From NCBI GenBank assembly GCA_028456385.1, contig JALNQF010000687.1, positions 1 through 16,716 of the forward strand: 16,716 bases of DNA, in the 5' to 3' direction. This document shows, one piece after another, positions 7,480 to 16,202 of this stretch. This DNA is from Ophiosphaerella korrae. Its lineage: Eukaryota > Ascomycota > Dothideomycetes > Pleosporales > Phaeosphaeriaceae. The notes beneath the pieces were generated by a model, which worked only from the letters and a program-made list of their open reading frames with translations, was not told where the DNA came from and made no database searches. The number at the start of each line of letters is the position of its first letter. Within the stretch, counting starts at the first letter, position 1. A program made the translations under genes and the position numbers.

Positions 7480-10400
7480 TCTAAAACATCTAGTATATTT
7501 TAAAGTATTATAGATATTATACTTAGATAAGAATTATATTATATATAGGAATACTAAAGTAAATAATAGTATATAGCTTATAAAAAGAAGAGAATATAAT
7601 TATAAGAGAATAATCTTAGTAGAAGATATCTAAAGATAAAAAATAATACTAGAAGAAAGATACTTAGTAGTAAAGCTAAGACTAAAACTATCTAAGAAAT
7701 ACGTCTAAAGAGGACTATAGTATAAATATATATATAATAAATATTTAAAATATAAAGAATATAAACTTAAAGTAAGGCTATAGCCTTAGAAGGATAGATA
7801 ATTTATAAAATTACCTAAGTAAGAATAGATAGAAGGTATAAGAGGGTTATATATTATAAAAATAAGTATATACTAAAGAAAGAAAGTATAATTAATAATT
7901 AATAGTAGAGCTATAAAGAACTTTATATTAAAGAAGTTTATAGAAATATAAGGAAAATAAGATATAATAAAGAAATACCTTTAATAATTAAGTATAATTA
8001 AAGGAAAACTATTCTAGTAACCTATTAGGTTTAAAATAGTTTTCTCTACATTAAAACTAAAAGAGATATTAATTAAGAATATAGTTATAGATATAATAAT
8101 AATTAATAATAAATAAGATATAATTCTAAGAATACTATAGTTATAATTAACTAACCTATATATTAATTAGAGAATAAGAAAAATTAACTACTATAAAGTA
8201 GATATATTAAAAGCTAATATAAGTACTTATAAAGGAAAATTCTCTAAAGAATATAAAAAATAAGAGAAATAGCTTATAGAGCCTAAAGACTACTTTCTAG
8301 AATATTAGCTATAGGATATAGTAATAGACCTAAAAGAAGATAAAGACGTAGGATAGAGCCTAGTTTATAGAAAAATAGAAAAAAAATCTAAGATTAAATA
8401 AGTATTTATTAAAAACGTAATAAGAAAAGGATAGATATAAGAATCTAAGTCCTTAGTAGTATATAAACTTATATTTATAGATAAAAAAAGGATAGATAAT
8501 AAAAGACTTTGTATAGATTTTAAAAAAACTAACGTAATAATAAATAAGAACTAATACCGTTTACTATAAATAGATAAAATATAAAATAGACTATAAAAAG
8601 TAAAGATCTTTATAAAACAAGATATCTAAAATACTTACTACTAGATTAGAATTAAGAAAGGTAATAAATAGAAAATAGTATTTAGAATATAATATAGACT
8701 ATATAAATACTTAGTTATACCTTTTAGCTTAATAAATATACTAGTAGCCTTTTAAGAAAGAATTAATATAGTACTAAGAGAGTACCTAGACAAATTTATA
8801 TTTATATACCTAGATAATATCCTTATATTCTTAGAAATAGAAGAAGAATATATATAATATATATATAAGGTACTAAAAAAACTAGTAGAAAGTAAACTAT
8901 TCTTTAAAATAAGAAAGTATAAATTCTATATAAAAGAGATAGACTTCTTTAGATTTATTATAGAACTAAGAAAGATTAAGACTAACCTAGAAAAAATTAA
9001 GTTAATTAATAAATAGCTAATACTAAAAAACCTAAAAGAAGTATAATAATTTTATAAGTTAGTAAACTTCTATAAAAAGTTAATAGTAAGATAGTCTAAA
9101 GATATAAAACCTATAATAAAGCTTATAAAAAAAATATACTATTCTAATAAATAAAAGAATATAATAAAGTATTTAATAAGATTAAAAGAAAGTTTATAAA
9201 AAATCTAGTTATTAGAATATATAACTTAGACTTACTAGTAATAGTAAAAATAGACGTATCTAACTTAGTTTATAGAATAGTACTAATATAAAAAGACCTA
9301 AAGACTAAAAAAGAATATTTAGTTAAATACTTCTCTAAGAAGATAAAGCTAGTAGAGCTTAGCTACTCTATTTATAATAAAGAGATACTAGTAATTTATA
9401 AAGTATTTAAATAATAGAGAGTATATCTATAAAGAGTAAAATATAGAATAAATATCTATATAGACTATAAGAATCTTATAGGATTTATAATAAATAAGGA
9501 TCTATTATAATACTATATAAGATAGTAGGAATTCCTATTAATATTTAACTTAGAAATTATATATATAAAAGGGAAAGATAACTAAATTATAGACGCCCTT
9601 AGTAGGAGATTAAACTTATAAGAAAAAGTAAGTACTACTAGTATAGTACTAGTTAAGAATAAAGAAGGATACTTAGTTATAAATATACCTAAAATAGCTG
9701 CAACACTTAAAAGAAAAGGTAGCAAGCTAGATAAATAAATCTAAAAGGAAATAGAAAAAGCCTCTAAAGAAATAAAAAAGCTTAAGATTTAAGAAAGAAT
9801 TATAAGAGTATATAAAAGAACTTATATACTAAATAAAATATAGAGAGAATTTATATAATAATTTTATAAGTTACTAGTATATAGATATTAAAGTATTAAT
9901 AAAATATTAGATAGACTACTATAAAACTATTATATTCTAAAAGTAAGATAACTAGTAATAGAAGTACTATAAGATTATATAGAATACTAAAGAAATAAGT
10001 ATAATAGATACGTACTATATAGAATACTATAACTAGTAGAAGTACTAAAATAACTATAAGAAGTTATTATAATAGACTTTATTATAAAGCTACTAAAGTT
10101 AAAAGATCTAATATTAGAAGTTAAGTATAATAGAATTCTAATAATAGTAAATAAACTTATAAAGTATTTATACTTTAGACTATATAAAGAGTAAAGTAGA
10201 ATAGAAGTTACTATATACTAGGTTCTAGGAACTATAATTAGCTAATATAGACTACTAAATAAGATTATTATAAATAGAGATATAAGATTTATATTAAAAC
10301 TATAGGAAATAATAATAGTATAATTAGGAATATAATACGTAATATCTACTATATATTACCTATAAATAGATAGATAATTAGAGCGAATAAATTAGATAGT

Positions 10401-11115
10401 AGAATAGTACTTAAGATACTACCTTAACTATAACTAGAATAACTAGGTATAACTACTACCTATAGTATAGTTAGTATATAATAGCGTAAAAAATATAGTA
10501 ATAAGAGTATTACTTTTCTTTATAAACTATAGATTTAACCCTAATATATACTAAATATTAAGAACTTAGATATCTTAGTCTCTAAGAAGAGAAAACCTTA
10601 CTAATAGACTTAAAGATATATATAATTAACTAAGATAGAACGTAGAATTCCTATATAATTAAATAGTAAGATACTATAATAAAAAGTATAAAGAGAGACT
10701 CTAATTTAAAGAGAAAGAAAAAGTATAGTTAGTATAAAAAAATATTAAGAGTAAATAACTAAGTTCTAAACTAGATTACGTTAAAATAAGACTATATAAA
10801 GTAAAGAAGAAAGTTATACTAGTTATATTTAAACTAAAGCTACTAAGTAAAATCAAGATATACCTAACTTTTTACGTAGTACTACGTAAAATAGTACTAT
10901 AAGAGGTAAAACTACTAGTGTACAAAGTAGATATATATAAAGAATAAAAAGAATAAGAAGTTAAAGAAATCTTAGTATACTAGTTCTATAATAGTAGGAA
11001 CTACTACTTAGTAAAATAGATAGAAATAGATAAAAAAAGATAACTATAGGAAGATATATAGGAACTAGAAGATAACCTTAACTACTTTAAGAAACTAGAG
11101 GAGTTTTAAAGTTAA
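7480..11115 (+). pseudogene. pol: pol of element F: protease, RT, RNase H, integrase, chromodomain
   Basis: Protease: frame 2, active-site motif now N-S-R-A at 7901-7912 where the family has D-S-G-A. Reverse transcriptase (about 8440-9110, frame 2): RLCIDF at 8504-8521, first catalytic Asp at 8621, YLDD box now YLDN at 8807-8818. The frame then shifts to 1 near an A8 run (9127-9134). RNase H (about 9230-9610): Asp at 9253, IDYKNL near 9460, and a DALSRR end at 9592-9609. Integrase: HHCC ligands all Tyr (9865, 9886, 9976, 9985); D at 10075, second D now N at 10273, E at 10381 (D-D-35-E spacing). The GPY/F domain lies at about 10760-10900 and the chromodomain at about 10960-11109, ending LEEF. 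Trp and Gln codons read TAG/TAA throughout. The polyprotein would have made and inserted cDNA; it is inactive. Confidence 0.92.
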
Positions 11116-11177
11116 AACTCTCTAGAGCGCCTTATAGTAAACTAAGAAAATTAACGTTACTACTACTAGATAGAGAA

Positions 11178-11460
11178 GTAATAAGAATACCTAATATATT
11201 AGGAGTAGCTCCTACTATAGCTTTAAAATTAAGCTTAGACTTTATAAGAGTAGCTTACGTAATAGACTTATTATTATTTAAAGCTTTTATTTTATAGAGA
11301 TAAACTAGATAAGTATAATTTTCTACCTATATACTTAGAATCTAATTACGTTCTTTTTTAGCTTTAGTAATCTATTTAGATAGTTTATCTTAAGTATAGT
11401 TAATAGCTCTCTCTATTATAAATAAGTATAGATACGTAAATAAGTATTATTAACCTATAC
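11178..11460 (-). other. Possible antisense reading frame in the 3' region of element F
   Basis: This is the counterpart of 2640-2935. Reading the minus strand from about 11460 down to 11178 gives a frame with the motif YLYKIKA near 11275-11300 and ILG..ITS near 11180-11200. It aligns with the B copy without frame-breaking gaps. About five stops in roughly 90 codons are all TAA/TAG, as for RIP-altered Gln codons. The stretch 11220-11400 is T-rich on the plus strand, which elsewhere in this window marks minus-strand coding. The frame can be read further toward the LTR (to about 11700), but there it is only a hydrophobic, T-rich string of low value. Function unknown; it may not be a gene. Confidence 0.3.
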
Positions 11461-11759
11461 TTTATAAGAGACACGCTAGAAAAATTATAAAACGTATAAG
11501 TATTAGTATAAATATATACTTTATAAGCCTTACTATATTTTAAAGAAATATACTCTATAAGAGGATTTAAAGATTTATAATAAGAATAAAGAAATATAGT
11601 AATACTATAGCGTAATATATAGTCTACTAATTAAAGATAATAAAGAGTAGATTTAGTAGGTATAAAAGAAGATAAAGAACTCTATATTAATAAAGAAACT
11701 AGGTTAATAACTTTAGCTCTAGGATAGATAAACTAGTACCTACCTAGAGGGGAAGATAG
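11461..11759 (+). other. 3' untranslated region of element F
   Basis: No conserved protein is recognised between the chromodomain region and the LTR here. The last bases before the LTR (gaggggaagatag, about 11747-11759) form a purine-rich run where a polypurine tract is expected; the G-run has survived RIP because GG and AG are not RIP targets. Confidence 0.5.
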
Positions 11760-12218
11760 TATTATAGGCGTAACAAGAGAAATTAAGATAGAACTAATTA
11801 GTTTTAACTTAGGTGCTAATAAAGTATAAAACGAGTAAGGTAATAACTTTAATAAGGAGACTACTTATAACTAGGATACGTAATAGTAATCTATAATTAT
11901 ATATAAATAGATTAAAGTAATCTATAATAACGTATAAATAGATTAAGGTAATCTATAGTTATATACTAATAGATTAGTAGTAATCTATAGTGTTATATAA
12001 ATAGATTAGTATAAGTATATAGTTAGTAGTAATATATATTATTAGAATAGTATTAGTAATCTAATCTCTAACCTAGAATACTAATACTTATTATTATATA
12101 TATAAATTAACTATTATTTATAGTTATTACTAACTATAATATAAGCTTTTATTATTACCTTGTAATCTACTAATAACTTAAAAGTTATTAAGAAGTTAAC
12201 CCTAGTATACCTATTATA
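11760..12218 (+). repeat. 3' LTR of element F
   Basis: This 459-bp LTR begins tattatagg (5' LTR: tgttatagg, so the G/A change came after insertion) and ends cctattata. It matches the 5' LTR over the first ~310 bases, and the LTRs of N (13417-13818) and M along the second half. It is therefore the typical family member; the 5' LTR is the odd one. Its tandem units lie at 11886-11916, 11917-11947, 11948-11979 and 11980-12011. Confidence 0.9.
11886..12011 (+). repeat. Four 31-32-bp tandem units in the 3' LTR of F
   Basis: Units begin at 11886, 11917, 11948 and 11980, each with gtaatctata. They are the same four units, in the same order, as in the 5' LTR, so they were present when F inserted. Confidence 0.87.
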
Positions 12219-12223
12219 ATATT
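12219..12223. repeat. Target-site duplication, right copy (element F)
   Basis: The bases atatt follow the 3' LTR of F and match 5167-5171. On the minus strand they continue directly into the gag of element M. Confidence 0.92.
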
Positions 12224-12780
12224 AGTATTACTAAATACTACTTTTATTTATTATATAAAGTATTTATAACTTCTAAAGATAGCTATTATTATTTTTTTAT
12301 ACTTAGAGCTTTTAGAGTATAATCTATCTAATAAGGTTTAAACTATCTTATTATATTTTCTTTAAAGTTTAGTCTAATATATACTACTTTCTTTTCTTTT
12401 ATATTAAAGTAAGTTACTTATATATCTATTTAAAGTTATATAAAAGCTAAAAAGAGTTTTAGATATTTTTTTTTTTATTAAACTTTTTTAAAATAAGTAT
12501 CTTAAGTAGTTTCTTTATTATACTTATTTCAAGTCTTTTAGTAATTTATTCTATCTAGTTCTATTCTACTATAATAGCCTTAATCTAGGCTTTATTTTAG
12601 TTAATATAATCTTATAGTTCTTTATTCTATATTTCTAGAGTATTAATTATTAGTTATATATTTTCTTTTTTAGCTATTAGGTTATTTAAGTATATTTTAA
12701 CTACTACCTAGTTAGTTTTATTTAACTTATAACTACTTAGAAGTACTTTACTTCTTTTTTTAGTTAAACTTTCTACTATT
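12224..12780 (-). pseudogene. gag: Element M, gag N-terminal half (minus strand)
   Basis: Reverse-complemented, this aligns closely with the gag of element N (about 13900-14440) and with F (about 5740-6235): an N-terminal coiled-coil-like part, then the gag core. It ends at 12219 at the insertion site of F, and gag resumes at 5171. M and N are more alike than either is to F, including in the LTR. The plus strand is T-rich because the sense strand is minus. TAA/TAG codons fill the frame at probable Gln positions, so no product is made. Confidence 0.88.
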
Positions 12781-12841
12781 ATATTAGATTAGACTATATA
12801 CTACTTATACTTTACTTCTTCTAATAACTAAATTAGTAAAG
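12781..12841 (-). other. Leader of element M
   Basis: Read on the minus strand, this short stretch between the LTR and gag matches the leaders of N (13819-13880) and F (about 5631-5690), including the block agtaaagcgtaagtagt in its RIP-altered form. The primer-binding site should lie here but is not recognisable. Confidence 0.6.
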
Positions 12842-13213
12842 TATAATAAAGTTACTTATTATTAACTATAAGTAACTACTAAAGTTATTAGTAAATTAGA
12901 AAGTAATAATAAAAGCTTATATAGTAATTAGTAATAACTATAAATAATAGTTATTTTATATATATAATATTAAGTATTAGTATTCTAGGTTAAAGATTAT
13001 ATTACTAATATTATCTTTATAATACGTATTACTACTAACTATATACTTATACTAATCTATTATACGTATTTATAAATTACTTTAATTTATTATATATCTA
13101 GGTTATAGTTTATTTTCTAATCTAGGTTATTACTTTACTTATTATATACTTTATTAGTACTTAAGTTAAAACTAATTAATTCTATTATAATTTCTTTTAT
13201 TATATCTATAATA
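12842..13213 (-). repeat. 5' LTR of element M (minus strand)
   Basis: On the minus strand this 372-bp LTR starts tattatagata at 13213 and ends tttattata at 12842. It aligns end to end with the LTR of N (13417-13818). It is the upstream LTR of M, as leader and gag follow at lower coordinates. The 3' LTR and pol of M must lie left of the window. Confidence 0.85.
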
Positions 13214-13416
13214 TAATAATATAGTAAAGTAAATAGTATATATTTATATAATAAATTAAGTAGTAGCTTCTTTATCTTTTTTATATATATATAAGTTATA
13301 CCTAGTCTTTTAATACTTTTTATAGTATATATAAGCTTAGTAACTTAAGCTTAAATATTACTTACTTTTATACTATTTATAATTAATCTAGTAATTAGCT
13401 TCTAGTTAAGTAATTA
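13214..13416. other. Unassigned AT-rich spacer between elements M and N
   Basis: These 203 bp lie between the outer edge of the 5' LTR of M and the start of the LTR of N. I see no match to any other part of the window and no reading frame of note. The stretch is also strongly CA/TG-depleted. It may be older flanking DNA into which M or N inserted, for example another degraded repeat. The five bases beside M are taata and those beside N are aatta; the partners lie elsewhere. Confidence 0.45.
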
Positions 13417-13818
13417 TATTATAGGTATAATAAGAGAAATTAAGATAGAACTAATTAGTTTAAACTTAAGTACTAATAAAGTATAAAATAAGTAAAGTAA
13501 TAACTTTAATTAGGAAGTAGACTATAACCTAAATACGTAAGATATAGAGTAATTTATAAATATATATAATAAATTAGAGTAATCTATATAGTTAAATAAA
13601 TAGATTAGTAAGAGTATATAGTTAGTAAAGATATACGCTATTAGAAAAGTATTAGTAATCTAATTCCTAACCTAGAACGCTAATACTTAATATTATATAT
13701 ATAAATTAACTATTATTTATAGTTATTACTAATTACTATATAAGCTTTTATTATTACTTCTTAATTTACTAATAACTTTAGTAGTTACTTATAGTTAATA
13801 ATAGGTAGCCTTATTATA
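13417..13818 (+). repeat. 5' LTR of element N
   Basis: It begins tattataggta and ends gccttattata. It shares the family block taagatagaactaattag near the start, and a long second-half match with the 3' LTR of F and the LTR of M (for example around 13690-13800). It has about two loose copies of the 31-bp unit that occurs four times in F. Confidence 0.85.
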
Positions 13819-13879
13819 CCTTACTAATTTAGTTATTAAAATAAGTAAAGCGTAAGTAGTATATAGTCTAAGCTAATAT

Positions 13880-14570
13880 AATAGTAGAAAGTTTAACTAA
13901 AAAAAGAAGTAAAGTACTTCTAAGTAGCTATAAATTAGATAGAACTAACTAGGTAGTAGTTAAGATATATCTAAATAACCTAATTACTAAAAAAGGAGAT
14001 ATATAACTAATAATTAATACTCTAGAAATATAGAATAAAGAACTATAAGACTATATTAACTAAAATAAAGCTTAGATTAAAGCTATTATAATAAGATAGA
14101 ACTAGATAGAATAAAGTACTAAAAGACTAAAGATAAGTATAATAAAAAAACTACTTAAGATTCTTATTTTAAAAAAGTTTAATAAAGTAAAAGAAAAGCT
14201 AAAACTTTTCTTAGCTTTAGTATAACTCTAAATAGATATATAAGTAACTTATTTTAATATAAAAGAAAAGAAAGTAGTATATATTAGACTATACTTTAAA
14301 GAAGATATAATAAGATAGTTTAAACCTTATTAGATAAATAATACTTTAAAAGCTCTAAGTATATAAAAAGATAAAATAGTAGCTATTTTTAAAAGTTATA
14401 AATACTTTATAGAATAAATAAAAGTAGTATTTAGTAATACTAATATTATATAATAAGCTAAAAAAAAACTTAAAAGACTTAAGTAGTATAAAAGTATTCT
14501 AGAATATATATTAAGGTTTAAATATATAAGGTAAACTTTATATAAAATAACTTAATAAAGTAGTATTAAT
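13880..14570 (+). pseudogene. gag: gag N-terminal part of element N
   Basis: Frame 3 reads the gag start region: KLD near the beginning (as at 5730 in F), a coiled-coil-like stretch rich in E, Q-stops, N and K (about 13990-14090), and the gag core with an EKLKLF motif from 14193. It aligns with F (5730-6330) and M. TAA/TAG occur where Gln is expected. The match weakens after about 14530 and the zinc knuckles are absent, so only about the first 230 codons remain. Confidence 0.83.
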
Positions 14571-14609
14571 AATTAACTAAAAAGAGTAAATAGTAGATAA
14601 AGCTATCTA

Positions 14610-14644
14610 AGTAAGTACTAGGTATATATACCTAGTAGCTTACT
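14610..14644. repeat. Near-perfect 35-nt palindrome
   Basis: The core 14616-14637 is perfectly self-complementary (tactaggtata and its complement). With one unpaired g at 14638 the arms extend outward by agtaag/cttact. It lies just after the gag homology of N ends. It could form a hairpin or cruciform; its role is unknown. Confidence 0.85.
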
Positions 14645-14674
14645 AAGTACTAACTAAAAGTAGAAATATAGTTA

Positions 14675-14723
14675 AATATTAGTAAGTTTGTAATATTAGT
14701 AAGTTTATAATATTAGTAAGTTA
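14675..14723 (+). repeat. 17-bp tandem repeat, about three units
   Basis: Units start at 14675, 14692 and 14709, each beginning aatattagtaagtt. The third unit forms the left arm of the palindrome at 14708-14739. Confidence 0.85.
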
Positions 14724-14739
14724 TAACTTACTAATATTA
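14708..14739. repeat. Perfect 32-nt palindrome
   Basis: The 16 bases taatattagtaagtta are followed at once by their exact reverse complement, with no spacer. The left arm is one unit of the 17-bp tandem array; the right arm is that unit inverted. Confidence 0.9.
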
Positions 14740-15332
14740 GTATAAAAATAAGAGATATAAGAAATAACTCTCTTATATATTTCTTTCCTTTTAAAGAGTA
14801 AATTCCTAGAGCTTAAAAGAAGCTCTAATTAACTAATAATACCTATTAAGTAGTAGTAGTAGTAGTTAGGGTTAAAGAGGTTAACTATTTTTAGAGTCGA
14901 AATTATTAATTATAAAGTATAAAGCTAAAGTTTTTACTAATTTTAGTATAAAATTAAGACTTATATAACTTCTATATATAAAACGTATTAACTATAAACT
15001 CTTTTTTACTACTTTTACTCTATACTAATAAAATTAAACCTAAAAGTATTTATATATAGTATAAGAGAAAGTAAAGTATTAAGTTTTTAGAACTAAGTAA
15101 AGGTAATAAAGGTAAGTAAGCTTTTATAAGATAGGCGAAGTTAATAAATAAGTTAGTTACTTAACTTAATTAATAGTTAGCTTTTATTAGAGTATTATAA
15201 GGTATATAAGTATTAATAGATAGATAAGAATTTAATTATAGTATTAGTTATAATACTTTATTAAGATAAGAGTATAAAGAAAAAATTAAATATAATAGTT
15301 TATAAAGGTCTATTACGTTCTTATATACTTAC
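14740..15332. other. Stretch with no recognised gene
   Basis: No recognisable coding sequence or match to the other elements. It holds a perfect hairpin at 14807-14827 (tagagctt, loop aaaag, aagctcta) and a TAG trinucleotide run of five at 14851-14865. Base composition is mixed, without the strong strand bias of the element coding parts. It may be the LTR of element P or older flanking DNA. Confidence 0.5.
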
Positions 15333-15430
15333 TATCTAGTATTTATTTCTAAGTACTTACTCTAGAGTATTTACTCTAGAGTACTTATTTTAAAGCGTTT
15401 ACTCTAGAGCGTTTACTCTAGAGTGTTTAC
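15333..15430. repeat. 14-bp minisatellite, seven units
   Basis: Seven head-to-tail 14-base units fill exactly 98 bp. The best units are 15361-15374, 15375-15388, 15403-15416 and 15417-15430, of the form tctagagtrtttac or close to it; the two leftmost units are more decayed. The units contain tctaga and differ mainly by C/T and G/A changes. The array lies on the 3' side of element P and may belong to its LTR. Confidence 0.85.
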
Positions 15431-16202
15431 TACTAAATAGTTACGTATTCTACTACGCTATATTACCTAGCCTAATTACGTATAATATAATAGCTTACCT
15501 ACTACTTAGTATTATAATACTATCTTCTTTTCTTATACTAAGTTTATCTTTAGGCCTAGGCTTCTATTAGCTAGGTCTAGCTTATAAGTAGTTTACTTTA
15601 CCTTCTAGTTAAAAACTATCTTACTATAATATTATTTCTTTTATAGTTTTATAAACTTTATTTCTTATTAGAAATCTTTACTATAAACTATATTTTTAAA
15701 ATACTTTATCTATATTATTCTCTTTTAGGTATTTCTTATTTTATTATACTAGATTCTACTCTAAAGTATATTAAGTATACTTATATAAAGTGTCTTTATA
15801 TTAGTATAACTTAGAAGTCTTTTAATTAAACTTATAAAAAGTTTTATAATAAAGTTAATAATAATAAAAAACTTCTTACTATTATTATTACCTATTTACT
15901 ATATAATAAGAAAATATTAAAATATACTAAAGAGCGTACTTATTATAAGGCCTTGTACTTAGTATTAGAGTTAGAGTAAGAAGGTAATAAGGTCTTAGTA
16001 TAAGTTCTTAACTATTCTACTACTACTATTAATATTACTTCTTTTTTTACTATCTAGTCTACTATTAGCTTATTAAATAAGTTTATTATAACTAGAAGTG
16101 CTTTATAAACTCTATATAGTTAAGTTTATTATTAAACTTTTTACTACTAATATATCTATTATATTCTAGCTATAGCTTTATATATTCTATATATCTTAGT
16201 AT
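15431..16202 (-). other. Downstream region of element P, no recognised gene
   Basis: This stretch follows the chromodomain of P on the minus strand and should hold the pol tail, the 3' untranslated region and perhaps part of the LTR. The plus strand is T-rich. One plus-strand frame (frame 2, about 15647-16100) has few stops, but T-rich sequence has few stops anyway, so I do not call a gene. I found no LTR partner for it in the window. Confidence 0.45.

Larger units (their letters stand above)
5172..12218 (+). mobile_element. Element F: complete RIP-degraded Ty3/Gypsy chromovirus retrotransposon
   Basis: This 7,047-bp element is bounded by LTRs and a perfect 5-bp target duplication. Order: 5' LTR, leader, gag with two zinc knuckles, protease, reverse transcriptase, RNase H, integrase with GPY/F, chromodomain, a 3' region of about 560 bp, then 3' LTR. 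The order pro-RT-RH-IN plus chromodomain places it in the chromovirus branch of Ty3/Gypsy (Metaviridae). In-frame TAA/TAG at Gln/Trp positions and CA/TG depletion show RIP. It interrupts the gag of the minus-strand element M, so it is younger than M. Confidence 0.93.
13417..14570 (+). mobile_element. Element N: 5' LTR and gag start of a Ty3/Gypsy retrotransposon
   Basis: This copy has a 402-bp LTR, a leader and the N-terminal part of gag, all in the order of element F and closest to element M. Homology to gag fades between about 14530 and 14570, after which unrelated sequence begins. N is thus truncated or interrupted; element P, facing it from the right, may be inserted in it. Confidence 0.8.

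Noticed and set aside
5703..11115. Alternative genetic code in which TAA/TAG encode Gln (ciliate type)
   Set aside because: It would explain the Gln sites, but Trp also reads TAG (LVKWKGY) and Cys/His ligands read Tyr. These changes need RIP-type mutation of the DNA, not a code change.
14851..14865. TAG trinucleotide run as a meaningful microsatellite
   Set aside because: Only five units in very AT-rich DNA; of no weight without population data.
15419..15730. Plus-strand protein-like frame running on from the minisatellite
   Set aside because: Followed by position, the frame was not continuous with the one near 15947 and contains many stops; no motif was recognised.
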